A DNA stretch of 64,000 bases from Neodiprion pinetum (lineage: Eukaryota; Arthropoda; Insecta; Hymenoptera; Diprionidae), in the NCBI RefSeq assembly GCF_021155775.2, contig NC_060236.1:12631087-12695086 (forward strand), given 5' to 3'. This document shows, piece by piece, positions 47,040 through 58,431 of the stretch. A program made the translations under genes and the position numbers. The number at the start of each line of letters is the position of its first letter. Within the stretch, counting starts at the first letter, position 1. The notes under the pieces were generated by a model, which saw only the letters and a list, made by a program, of their open reading frames with translations, was not told the origin of the DNA and did not search any database.

Positions 47040-48540
47040 TTTATTCACATCCAGATTTTGTGATGGAACAAGTGCTGAAGAAACTTTTCATGGTGGTGAT
47101 TCTGAAGTACCTTTAAATATTGGAGCAAATGTCGCAGACATAGCATATTTAGATGCAGAGACTGTTACTACCAGTATTGTAATTAATCCTACCACAGATA
47201 GCGATAATAATACTGATTGCATTAATAACAATTCAATAGATACTGACTTTGAAGTCGATCTGAATTCAGGTGCTGATGAAGTTCTCAAGTAGGTTGCCAA
47301 TTTGAATATTTACACTGATGTAACGATAGATGGTAATAATAATGTAGTAGGGACTGATTTTGAAGTAACTAATTATTCAAATGCTGATAATATTATCAAA
47401 CAATTTGACAATTTAAATATTATGATTGAGTCCAGAGTAGGAAATGAATATTATGATGACTCTGTTTTTGATATCGGTGCCACAAATATAAGTTCAGTTG
47501 GAATTCTCACCCAAGATGAATGTAATTCTAAAGAAACCTTAACAAACTCTAGTCCATACCTTCATAAAAATCGTAACAGGAAGCCACAGAGTATCAAGGA
47601 TACTTTGGAAATTAAGAAGAGGAAGGTTGGCTTACGGCTGTCATACGATGGAGCTTGGTTGAAGAAAGGATCCGGAAGATGTTATAATAATAAATAAGGT
47701 CATGGTACTGCATGTGGACATTACAGCCACAAATGTGTGGCCTACGCGACCAGAAATAAAGGTTGTAGGTATTGTCGTATCAAATCTAAAAAGAAACATG
47801 ACTGTCGCAGTAACTTCGTCGGCAGTTCAAAAGCAATGGAGGCAAACATCGCAATTCAAATTCTAACTCAAAATGAAACATTTGCAGAAGAAAATGTTGA
47901 AATAAAGACATCAATTGGTGACGAAGACTCATGTACTATTGCGAATTTACGTAGGGAATCTGATCATCAAATTGGCAAGTGAACAGATATTGGCAAGTGA
48001 ACAGATATTGGCAGTGGAAACTTTCAAAAGCTGCAATGGAGTATTTAATATGTTGCTTTAATAGTGCTCTTCGGGCCAATGAAAGCAACATTGAATCAAC
48101 GAAGGCAGTAATACTAAATATTGCACCGCATGCTTTTGCTGAACACGATTCATGTGCTTTATGGAGTAACTATGCAAGTGATCCAGAAGCTTTTAAACAT
48201 AAATATTTTCCAGGTGGTAAGCCTTTAACTGGTGGCGAGTTAAAAGCAAGTACCTTGTCAATTTTCAAACAAACCGCAGATGATGCAGAAAAGTTAGCTC
48301 CACGTGGATCAAGTCAGATAAATAAAAACTGTAACGCTGTGATAACAACAAAAGCACTGAAAGCAAAACACTACAGTGATTCCCATTCCAATGATTTTAA
48401 TGTTGCTGCAAGGAGTGGTCACATAATTCGATATATGTCCATCTCGTCAACATTTCCTATAAACTACATGTCAGATTTCAATTTTTTATTAATTATTTAC
48501 ACGATAACCCTTCGTCAGATCTGTTTAAAAAAATCATTTT
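47040..48540 (+). pseudogene. Mutator-like transposase, C-terminal half
   Basis: It opens after a plausible acceptor (CACATCCAG ending near 47054). An acidic, low-complexity segment (to about 47500) is followed by the conserved catalytic region: LSYDGAWLKKGSGRCYNN, then after a TAA at 47695 GHGTACGHYSHKCV, KGCRYCRIKSKKKHDCRSNF, SSKAMEANIA and IGDEDSCTIANLR. A repeat of GAACAGATATTGGCAAGT near 47980 and frameshifts follow. The last block has FPGGKPLTGGELKAST, KLAPRGSSQINKNCNAVI and KHYSDSHSNDFNVAA, all family-typical. The N-terminal half is at 12890-13560. The insertions and several stops make it a dead gene. Confidence 0.8.
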
Positions 48541-48689
48541 AGTTGTATGTGATAGCGATTAATAACATATCAAAAAACCAGCTTTTAATCTTTATAATTG
48601 CCTCATGTCCGAACAACCTTAAGGGGCACGCCTAGTGTGACAGCCTAAAAAAGGCGATTTTTAGGAATTTAAAAAAAAAAAAATACGCT
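48541..48689. other. Flank of the Mutator-like gene
   Basis: AT-rich and non-coding. It contains AAGGGGCACGCCTAGTGTGAC near 48620. No terminal repeat identified. Confidence 0.3.
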
Positions 48690-49265
48690 ATTAATTATTT
48701 TCAAATTTTAAGGGTATATTTATACATATTTTAAGAATACATAGTAAAATTATTGAAGAAAAAAATTGAATATTTTCCGATTTACACGCGATCTTCGATG
48801 GCGCTGAAAAAAAGGTCCTCCACTGCTGCAGTGATTCCGGCCTTCTCCGTGGATGAGACCTAAAAAAAAAATTCTTGTTGAACTAGAAGATATTGTCCTT
48901 ACAATGACCTACCAGTTTTTTGATTTGATCAAAAATCGAATTTTGGCAGGCCAAAAACGGCCAAAATTTTAGGTGAAATTCAACTTTTTTTTTAAAAACG
49001 CCGCCATTTTGTCAATTTTTGATTTTTTTTCGACCGTAGGTCATTGTACGGACAATATCTTCTTGTTTAACAAGAATTATTTTTTTTTAGGTTTCATCCA
49101 CGGAGAAGGCCGGAATCACTGCAGCAGTGGAAGATTTTTTTTTCAGTGCCGTCGGAGATAGCGTGTAACTCGAAAAATATTCAGTTTTTTTCTTCAAAAA
49201 TTTTACTGTGTATTCTTAAAATATGTATAAATATATCCTTAAAATTTTTAGATAATTGATACATA
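48690..49265. mobile_element. Short palindromic element, about 575 bp
   Basis: 48690-48945 is mirrored by about 48995-49265. CACTGCTGCAGTGATTCCGG pairs with CCGGAATCACTGCAGCAGTG, and the homologous blocks extend outward to TATTTATACATATTTTAAG and its complement. Several mismatches separate the arms, so it is older than the giant palindrome. No coding capacity. Confidence 0.8.
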
Positions 49266-49919
49266 AATAAATTAACTGGTTTATTCCAATGGTGTGATAT
49301 ATAAATATAATGTATTTTTGAGGTTGTGAATTGTATTTAATACGTGAAGTATATAATAAAAAATGGCTACGACCCATAACAATTACAGTATTTCTTTCAA
49401 ATAAACCTGATGTAACATTTCATTGAAGTAAGGGGCTTTTAAGACAGGAAACAATAGCAAAACAAAAGTTTTATCCAAATCCACCGACAATATCATGATA
49501 CTATTATCAAATGGTGCATAAATCATAAAATCAGGTACTTTTAGACTTAGAAATGCCATGCCAAATTGAACTTGGCCATAATACTTGTGCTTCTGTTTCA
49601 GGCAAATATTTCCGTCTTTGTTAAGTTATAGCCACTTTTATTCATAAATTTGACTCTTAACGATTTTTATGTTGCTTTATAGATTCGATAGTTAAATTTG
49701 TATGTGTAGACATTGAGCTTACGCAGCACCGAAGCTAGATGTCGACTATTATCTTATAGAGAGAGAGACAGTGATTCTCTCTCCCCGTATGCCACGACAC
49801 CTGAAGCGCGTCGTTATTCTAACCCTTCTTTTCTTCGTTCGTCTTTCGCACTGAAAGCATTAGTTAAGCACGAAAATGTTAAACCTTAACACTCTGTATT
49901 AAAATTACAAAATGATCAT
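49266..49919. other. No recognised gene
   Basis: AT-rich non-coding sequence. A moderately GC-rich patch at 49720-49850 contains an AGAGAGAGAGAC repeat. Confidence 0.4.
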
Positions 49920-51009
49920 CTAATAAATATAAAATAAACAATCCCTCAAAATCCAACAGTCTTTAATCGTTAAAAACTTGAGGTCTTTGAGAGTTTCTCT
50001 AATACTCTTTGTTTCACTAGATAAGGGACATTTTATTTCAATTAAATTGTGAGGTTTGCTGTTTTGAAATACAATTCCATCTTGACCCTCCAGCTTCGTA
50101 CACTCCTCGAGCGGATGACTCAAGTTCCAGACCATGTTTAACTAACTTATTACTGAATGTTTTCCGATAAAAATATTTTACTGTGTGTTCGGGCCAATTA
50201 GGTTTTTTGTTACTCATGTATGTGTACAGATCATAGCACCTGGAACCTGTAATCCTGAATTACCTTTCTTTTTTCAATGTGGCATACGAAGCTGCGCTCT
50301 CCTCACAAATTGCTGCAACGCACAACGTCACCATCTCATCCACCTAACACAGTTTCGCAGCAGATTTTTGATGATTTAAATGGCATTCCTGCCAGATTTT
50401 CCATTAATGAAGATTCTCAACTACAAATAACAATTTCACTGATCTCATATCTTTGAGTTTCTGAAAGGCCATTCTGATTATGTGGCAGCATAGGACAATA
50501 CCTTCTAGACCTGTTTAATACACAATTTTGATCGGAAAATAACTACCATCTATGATACATCGCAATTCATTGGTATTGTTATTGTTCCTTGGTCCAGCTT
50601 TCCATAATAGAACTTCAATAAAAGCATAACAGTTCAATGTAAATCAAAAAATGTGATATGAAAATCAATTCCTATGAACAATAATTTATCAAGAGTAAAG
50701 TTATAAAAATAGATGTCTGGTAAAAAAATTATTTATTGGGTGTAAAATTAGAATTGATTGGAGAAAGAAATATAATAATATAAGAGTTGAAATAAATTAC
50801 GCATAATTTGTTAGAGCAGATAGAGGATTGCACGCAACTAAGTTTTCTCTCATTATTTCCCTCAAATCGTCTGAAATTTCCACTATTTTATTATTGCAGC
50901 CCTTGAAACAATCGTGATCCGCCAAATGTAGGGGATTGTAAAGATTTTCCAATGATTGTTTTTGACGGAACTCCAGACATTTTTTGTCTGCGCATGACGT
51001 AACTTCCAA
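49920..51009 (-). pseudogene. YqaJ-like nuclease remnant
   Basis: The reverse strand from 51009 has a frame to 50797 (MEVTSCADKKCLEFRQKQ...). After about 660 bp without clear coding, a second frame at 50135-49920 has PHNLIEIKCPLSS, the hallmark E-I-K-C-P motif of YqaJ-type exonucleases, followed by a lysine-rich tail. YqaJ-like nucleases are the second gene of ISL2EU elements, whose transposase type is present at 11556-12665. The gene is interrupted and lacks the expected upstream Asp/Glu region in one frame. The N-terminal block is assigned by position only. Confidence 0.5.
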
Positions 51010-51078
51010 GTTCTCTAAGTTCCACCTGGAAGTATTCGTATTTCACGTTTGATTTTCTGTTGATATGATCTTTTATTC

Positions 51079-52230
51079 TGTAATGTGGCATTTTTGATGC
51101 CCGTTACAAGGGGTTCCCTGAACCCTGGGCGGAAACAAACTCGAGGGTTTCACGATAGCGAAGTAGTTAAAATAGAGCGTTAGAACTGGAGTCACGCATC
51201 CGAGCTTCCGAGAGGGGACACTGTAGTGAATAACGACTACGATATTGTAGGCTTCTGTTTTTTTATTTTTCGAGTACAACGGCACCAGGCATGAGGTCAA
51301 CCACGAATTCGAGGATATTGCGGAGTGGCAGAATCGCGATGATCTCAAGGGAAGGATGTTAAGGCTGCAGAGGGGGAGCAAACGAAGATCCCTGCATCGC
51401 GGGAATCCAAGGTGGAGTCGATTCCCACTGGCGACCGGCACGCCGCAGCCTCTCCCCCTTCTCCCAGCTAACAATTGACCATCGAATTTGCGACGCGCGA
51501 CGGACCGACTGGTGACAAGAGAGCACCACTCCGCTCACACCCGAGCCATCATAGAGCTGCGCGGAGGACGGCATCGCGATCTAGCCTAAAGTTCTGCGCC
51601 GCGATGCGACGACAGGCGCGCGCCAAGTTGCGCAATCTACGAAATCGATTACGGATCGATTGTTGCGTATTCTTGGGGGTATGACGTCACGTAGGTAATA
51701 GCGTACCGAGATTGGTTTTGCGGCTGGTCGTCGATTTGAAAGCTCTTTTGTTTTTTTGTGGAGTGTGGCGACAATGTCGACGGCTAGACATGAGGGTGTT
51801 GAGGAGTTTGTGCAGTAGATGTGGGCCAGTAAGTGCTGTTGACATTCTCGCGAAAGGATTTCTAGAGTCATTAAATAACGGCTTACCGAGGAACGGATAG
51901 CCATCTGGGATTTGCGTTATCGAAAGTACTCGAAATTATTTGGCCGATACTTTAGCTTGGTAGCTTGAGTTGCGCGTTACTTAGTTGAATGCATTTTGGA
52001 TAATTGGAAAATTCGAATCAAGTCACGGTGTTGAATCGCGTTTCTCGTGTTTGTGAAATTTCGTACAGCCAGAATTCCGCTGTACGTGGTCAAGCCACGT
52101 TATTCGAGTCAAGTGTTGCATCTCGTGTAGGTCGCGAATTGTCAAAAGAGGAGTGTTCAAATTCGCGAATCGAGTTTGGAAGATCTTAAGAAAGTTGAGT
52201 TTGGATTCGTTACGATAGACCTCATCAAGG
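51079..52230 (+). repeat. Terminal module, copy 2
   Basis: Inverted counterpart of 1340-2548, with the same block order and the same terminal hairpin at 51079-51108. Small frames inside (for example 51073-51474 reverse) mirror those of copy 1. It lies upstream of the Polinton-like polymerase at 58530, from which it is separated by repeats and the LINE insertion. Confidence 0.55.
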
Positions 52231-52613
52231 TAGAATAAGGATATTATGATTTCGGGTAATAATAAGAGTTACAATTAGCGAGTCGAGCCATCATTTCTCT
52301 TTAAAATTTTGCCCGTTGGCGTATTATCAAATGTTGTGATTAGTGCTATAATATAGTCAAGGACGATCGCGGTTAGCGCGTCAAATGGGGTTTTGTTTAG
52401 TTAATGCCCTTGTGGGTTATTATTATAATTTGGCGATTAGCGCTGTATTTAGTAGAGGACGATCGCCGTGAGCGCGTCGAGAGTAGTATAGCAAGGGGGG
52501 TTCTACACAAAGATTCCTGTTACCGACACTTACCGACATTCTCCCCAGACTCAAACCCTTTTCCGCGATGACGTCACAGTCTGCCGTACCGGCTTGAGGT
52601 CAAAACCATGCAA
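52231..52613. other. Non-coding spacer with GGACGATCGC repeats
   Basis: Two copies of GGACGATCGC(G/C)G near 52362 and 52458 with flanking TTAGCGC motifs. No coding sequence recognised. The inner end of the terminal module may lie here. Confidence 0.35.
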
Positions 52614-52740
52614 CCTTACCGACAGTTGTATCAGTCGACGGTAAAAATCGCACTGCTTTACCAACAATTCTTATCGGTCGAAGATAAAAATCGGGCTGTT
52701 TTACCGACAATCTTACCCACCGAAGGTCAAAGTCTGTAGT
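52614..52740. repeat. 43-bp imperfect tandem repeat, three units
   Basis: Units start near 52614, 52656 and 52699, each with TTTACC(G/A)ACA and a (G/A)TCG(A/G)AGATAAAAATCG-like part. Additional TTACCGACA motifs occur at 52518 and 52529. Confidence 0.65.
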
Positions 52741-52835
52741 GCTCGCCTGCCAACGGTGGAGGGCGCGGCAGGGGCGAGAACTTTTTTACCGTCCCGCATT
52801 CTTTTCCCACGATAGGACTGCTGATGTGTGACATT

Positions 52836-52850
52836 AACCACTCCGAATTC
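52836..52850. repeat. LINE copy 2 target duplication, left
   Basis: AACCACTCCGAATTC, identical to 57984-57998. Confidence 0.92.
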
Positions 52851-55800
52851 AGACTTCCGTTTCCGTTTTGAATGTGAGTGACAGGTGAGCGAAAAAGTGC
52901 GAGAGAAAAGGCGAGAATTTAGCAGGATAGCAAAGGTGAGGAGGAAAGGAAATAGGGCAGAGAAGGAGCGGGGAAGACATAGACGGGAGGTCGGGTGAAG
53001 GGAATAGGGAGGCACGGATAGAAGGGAAGGGCGGGGGAAAAAGAAAGAAGGGGGAGAGTTTTGAGGTTAGGCAGAAAGAGCAGGCGGACGGCAACGATTC
53101 GGATAAAATAGGAATAGGCAGTGACGGCTAGGGAGTAAGAAGGGGGATAGAGTAGACAGGTAGGCGGCGGATAGATAAGGTAGGGAGCGGTGAAGGAGAG
53201 AAAGAGTATGAGTAACGCGGGTGGCCAAAAAGAAGGGGCGAACAGGGAAGAGGAGGAGAAAAAGAAAGGTAGGCCGGGGGCAGTAGCAGCGTTAGGGAGG
53301 AATAGGAGGCATAGCCTGGGATCGTCGGCGACGGTGCTGGACTTATGGAAGAGAAAGCGGGAGGAGAAAGGGGAAAAAGGGGAGAAGGAGGTAGACGAGT
53401 TGCAGGAAAGAGAAAGAGTATTTGGGGAAAGCAGGAAAGTGCACCGGTCGCCGGAGGGTAAGACAGGGGGGAAAGGGAAGGCAGAGGGAGGGGGTATACA
53501 AGATATGCTAAGGTTGATTGGGGAAGAGCTAAAGATAGGTCTAGAGGAGGTCAAAGGGCAGGGAAGGGGGATCAGGGAAGAAATGGAAAAGATTAAAGGC
53601 GAAATGACTAGAAGGGAAGAGCAGTGGGAAGTAGAGAGGGGGAAGATGAAGGAAATAATAAGGGATCTAGGTAGAAGACTAGAAGAGGTAGAAGAGCGGA
53701 GAGGGGGGGAGATGGAAAGGGTAAAGGAGAGGCTGATAGAATTAGAAAAGAAGAGTGCAGAAGCAGGGGGAGAAAGGCAGGTACAGGGGAATGCGGAAGT
53801 GGCGCAGGTAACAATAGATAGGTTAAAAGAGATGGAGTGGGCCATAGAGAGAAAAAAAAAAAAAGAAAGAAGGGGAAATATAGTAGTGAGAGTAGCGAGA
53901 CTTGAGAAGGGAAGAGAAAAGGAAGAGTTGAAAAAGATTTTGCAGCTGATAGGGGTAGAGGTCGAGGTAAAGGATATGTGGGAGGTAGGCGCGAAAAAGG
54001 GGGGAGAAAAGGGGATATGGATAGCAAGACTAGGAAATAGGGAGCGAAAGAGGCAGGTAATGGGAAGAAAAAGCCTACTCAAAGGGAGGGAGGAGAGAAT
54101 AGACGAGGATCTCACCTGGGCAAAGAGAAGAATGAAATGGAAGTTGAGGGAGATAGCAGCTATTTAGGAGAGAAGGGGAAACAGAGTAAGAATAGGGTAT
54201 GCAAAGATCTGGATAGAAGGGAGAATGTGGAAGTGGGATGAGATAGGAGAGGTGCTTACGGCCGGTACAGGGAGAGCGAGGGAAGGGGTGCGCAAAGGGA
54301 GGGGAGGGGAAAAGTAGGGGAAAGCGATAGGGAAAGGTCAGCAAGCGAGGAAAGACAAGAGGGACGTATAGAAGCACAGGGAAGGGTACGTAGGGAAAGG
54401 CAGTCGGGGGAATGGGTAGTGGGGGGGGACAGAGGAAGGTGGGGAGGGAGATAAGGAGAAGAGAGAAGGGAGTAGGCGAGACAGAAAGGGAGGGGTGGAA
54501 AGTAGCTTTTTGAAATGTGGCGGGGCTCGCGAGAAAGCATGAAGATTTATGGAGGGGGCTAGGGGAGTGGGATGTAATATTTCCAATGGAGACATGGATA
54601 GAAAAGAAGGGGTGGGAAAGGATTAGAAATAAGTTGCCAGTAGGGTATAAATGGGAAGTGCAGTATGCGGTTCGAAAAAATAGGAAGGGAAGAGCAATAG
54701 GCGGAATGCTGTCAGGGGTAAGAAGGGAGATAGTAAGTGGGGAGGAAGAGAGGAAAGAGGTGAAAGAGGGCATGATAGCAAGGAAAATAAGTGTAGGGGG
54801 GGAAAAATGGGTAGTAGTAGGAATATACGTAAATGGGGACCTAAAAGAGAAGACAGGGGAATTGAAGGAGCGGGCAGAAGAGATAGAGGGAGGGGTAAGA
54901 GTGTTAGTGGGGGGTGATTTTAATGCCAGGACAGGGCAGGAGGGGGGAGGATGCTGGGAAGAAGGAGAGGAGGAGAGTAGGAGTAGGAAATCAAAGGACA
55001 GGAAAATAAACTCGGAAGGTAGGCAGCTGGTGCAATTTTTAGAGGAGACAGGATGGGCAATAATGAACGGGAACATAGAGGGGGGTGAGGAGGGGGAATT
55101 TACGTATGTAGGAGGGGCAGGGGTGACAGTGATAGACCACGCTATAGGAGACATCGAGGTGAGGGATAGGGTCAAAAGGATAGAGATTGGGGATAGGGTT
55201 GACTCGGATCATCACCCGGTAATAGTGTGGTTGAGGGGGGCAGTGGCTAGGACAAGGAAGGGAAAAAGAGTAGGGGGAACTAGTAGAGGAGACTGGACGG
55301 AGGAGGGTGGGATGAGGTTTAGAACAGAAGTCAAATGGGAGGGGATAGGAGAAGTGGATGTAGGGAAAGAGATAGAGAAAAGAATAAGGGAGTTCAGACG
55401 AGCCTTAGATGTGGGAGGGAGGGGGAGGAAAGCGAAAAAGGGATGGTGGGACGAGGAATGTAGGCGACAAAAAGCGGAAGTTAGGCAGAGTCTAAGGAAA
55501 TGGAGAAAGGGGGAGGGGGAAGGGGACGCGTATAGAAAGGAAAGAAGGGAATATAATAGGCTATGCGAGGAGAGGAAAAAGAAAGAAAATGAGGGATTCA
55601 TAAAAGAAGCAGCGGAAGCAAGGACAGAAAGCAAGGTAAGGGAGATAGTTAATAGGGAAAGAAAGAAGTGGAAGAGGGTGAATGAAGAAATAGGAGATCA
55701 GGAGTGGAGGGAGTATTTCATGGGATTATTATGCGGGGTAGAAAGCAAGGTAACAGAAGGCGGGGAGTCGGTAAATATGAAGGGGGACGCGGAAGGGGAG

Positions 55801-57983
55801 CTGCAGAGGGAAGAGATTAGAAAGGTGATAGGAAAGCTGAGGGATGGAAAGGCACCAGGGGGGGATGGAGTAGTTAGCGAGGTATGGCGGTATGGGGGGG
55901 GAAGAAATGGAGCAGTGGATATGGAAAACATGTAACAGAGTTTGGGTAGGGGAGGGCTGGCCAGAGGATTGGAGGGAGGGATTGATAGCGCCGATAGTTA
56001 AGAAGGGGGGGGGGAAAGGGTAGAAGAGTATAGGGGGTGACTTTGATGCCAACTCTATATAAGGTGTATGCGATGGCATTAGCGGATAGGTTAGAAAGAG
56101 AGGTAGAAGAAAAGGGCTTGATACCACAAAACCAAACGGGTTTCAGAAAAGGTATGGGCACCATTGACAATATATATGTTCTTAATTATCCAATCAATAG
56201 GCAGGTGGGAAAGGATAAGGGAAAGATGGTGGCGTTTTTTGTGGACCTGAAAGCTGCTTTTGATTCAGTGAACAGGAAGGTGCTGTGGGAGACTATGGAA
56301 AAAAGAGGGGTGAGGGAACGGCTAAGGGTAAGGATAGAGGAAATTTACAAGGAAACAAAGAGTCGAGTAGGGAGCGGGGGAAAGCTAGGAGAGGCGTTTT
56401 GGACAGCGAGGGGGGTAAGGCAGGGATGTCCGCTCAGTCCGCATGTGTTCAACCTGCTGCTGGCGGACTTAGAAGAGGAAATGGGGAGAGGGAGAAGGGT
56501 TGGGGGGGTGGAGCTAGCCGGCGGCAGGGTATGCACGTTAGCTTATGCGGATGATATAGTGTTACTAGCGGAAAGTGAAGAGGAAATGGAGGTAATGATT
56601 AGGAAGTTAGAAAGGTATATGGATAGGAAAAGGCTGACGGTAAATGTAGGGAAATCAAAGATTATGAGATTTAGGAAAAGAGGCGGTAGAAGGAAAAACA
56701 TAGATTGGAGATGGAAAGGGAAAAGGATAGAGGAGGTGAAAGAGTTCAGGTATTTAGGGTAAAGAGTAAAGTGCAATGGGAGACAGGAAGCACAGGTGAA
56801 AGAGAGAGTACGGAAGGCAGAGGTAGTAATGAGGCAGGTATGGGGAATAGGAAAAGAAGGTTTGGGAGGGATTGGGAAAAAAGGATTTGGTTATTTGACA
56901 GGCTAGTATGGACGGTAATAGAGTATGCATCGGAGATATGGGGGTGGAGAGAGTGGAGGGCGGTCGAGGCGGTACAGGATAGATTTTTGAGAAGGACATT
57001 AGGAGTGGATGGGAGAACACCAGGATATCTAGTAAGGGAGGAACTACAGAGGGAGAAACTAAGGATTAGGGCAGGGAGAAGGGCATGGAATTTTGAAAGG
57101 AAGCTGGAGAGAGGGGAGGGTAGCGAGTTAGCTAGGAGATGCTGGGAAGAGATAAGGGACAAGGCAGAAGCTGGGAGGCAGGGATCGAGGTGGGAAAGAG
57201 AAAGGGAAAGTTTCTTTGCGGAAAGGGGAGCAGAGAGTAGAGAGGTAGTCGCGAAAGGGAGAGGGGCGAGATGGAGTTTAGGGAGATAGAGGAGAGAGAG
57301 AGGGAAGAACAGAGAAAAGAGAGGTGGGAGAAAATAAGGGAATCGAGGTACAACAGATGGTACAGGCTAGTGAAAGGAGAAGGGATACCAGGATATCTGG
57401 GAAAGGGATGGGGAGAAAGCAGGTGGATAAGGGTGGCAAGATTTAGGTTAGGAAGCGAGATGAAGGTGGCAAGGTACTGGGAAGAAGAGGAAAAGAGAAG
57501 GTGTAGGGTGTGCGGGGGGGAGGAGGAAACATGGGAGCACGTATGGGAAAGGTGCGTAGGCTGGGATAGTAGGGAGGAAAGCTGGCAGGTAGCGGTGCGG
57601 GAGATGTTAGGTGAGGAGGGGGGGGGGAGAAGTCTGGATGAGAGAATCGGAAAGGATCAGGGATGTACAAGAGAATGAAAGAGTGAGAGATGAATGGGAA
57701 ATGGAAGTCGATTAGGATAAGGACGAATTAGGGAATAGAATAAGGTAAAATAGGATAAGGTTAAGTAAAGATAAGGATAAAAAGTAAAAAAAGGATAAGA
57801 GGGAAAGTAAGGGAATGGCAAGGCAATGGCACAGGACACAGGCAATTAGAAATTAAGTAAGGATAAGGTAGGAAGTAAGAATTAGGGTAAGAATAGGTTA
57901 AGAAAACATGTAAAAAAATATTGTAAAGGAAGAGGAAAAGGGACGTCCTTGTAACCCCAAGGGGAACAATAAAGATTACATAC
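52851..57983 (+). mobile_element. LINE copy 2, full length
   Basis: A 5,133-bp non-LTR retrotransposon with a perfect 15-bp target duplication. The 3' end is AACCCCAAGGGGAACAATAAAGATTACATAC without a poly(A) tail. It inserted into a tandem-repeat unit upstream of the Polinton-like genes. It is the uninterrupted homologue of 19076-21036 plus 43702-46922. Confidence 0.93.
53208..57678 (+). pseudogene. LINE polyprotein: coiled coil, AP endonuclease, RT, CCHC
   Basis: 53208 (MSNAGGQKEGANREEEEKKK) or the ATG at 53190 starts the frame. Charged coiled coil from about 53500 to 53760, ORF1-type segment to 54164, then TAG where the other copy has GAG. A frameshift in the linker and TGA for Trp near 54515 precede the endonuclease (54517-55935, with METWIEKK, GGDFNARTGQEGG and DSDHHPVIVW). 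A frameshift near 55890 precedes the RT (56037-56762: NQTGFRKGMGT, FFVDLKAAFDSVNR, RQGCPLSPHVFNLLL, AYADDIVLL). A stop at 56760 and a shift near 57280 lead to the C-terminus, with CRVCGG...TWEHVWERC (C-x2-C...H...C). Catalytic motifs are preserved, but at least five lesions inactivate it. APE-type LINE; the clade is not decided. Confidence 0.92.
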
Positions 57984-57998
57984 AACCACTCCGAATTC
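57984..57998. repeat. LINE copy 2 target duplication, right
   Basis: AACCACTCCGAATTC, identical to 52836-52850. Confidence 0.92.
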
Positions 57999-58016
57999 CT
58001 TTCCCACGGTAGGACT

Positions 58017-58230
58017 GCTGATGTGTAACATCAACAACGCTAACATTCCTTTCCCACGTTATCAACCACGTGACATTCCAAAATTAATAGTTCCGAAAAT
58101 TGGTTTTTATCCACTCGGATATCGCTGATGTGTAACATCAACCACCTCACATTCCTTTCCCACGTTATCAACCACGCGACATTCCAAAATTAATGGTTCT
58201 GAGAATTGTTTTTCACTAACTCGGATGTAG
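58017..58230. repeat. 107-bp tandem repeat, two units plus partial
   Basis: 58017-58123 and 58124-58230 share GCTGATGTGTAACATCAAC, CCTTTCCCACGTTATCAACC and CATTCCAAAATTAAT. A further partial unit straddles the LINE (52819-52850 continued at 57999-58016). The array is upstream of the promoter of the polymerase gene. Confidence 0.85.
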
Positions 58231-58357
58231 GTTCGATATCCAAGATCGACCGATAGCCGCGGTACATTCAAAGCCATGGATCTGCGGTGTTGGGTTACTA
58301 TCGCTCTGGGAATGCTAGAAGGTGCGCGCGCATAAACAAACATACGTGCAGCTGCCC

Positions 58358-58395
58358 TATAAAAAGGACGCTCATCACTGCAAACGATCATTAAG
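58358..58395 (+). promoter_or_regulatory. TATA box and initiator of the Polinton-like operon
   Basis: TATAAAAAGG at 58358-58367, then CATCACTGC 12 bp downstream and ACGATCATTAAGT beyond, a spacing compatible with a TATA-initiator core promoter about 70-170 bp before the coding sequence. Confidence 0.5.
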
Positions 58396-58431
58396 TCACA
58401 ACTTGTCAAGTAAACGTGAGGAAAAAGCTCA

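Noticed and set aside
51073..51474. 133-codon reverse frame and its partner at 2143-2331
   Set aside because: Both start inside the shared non-coding terminal module, are not conserved in length, and have no motif.
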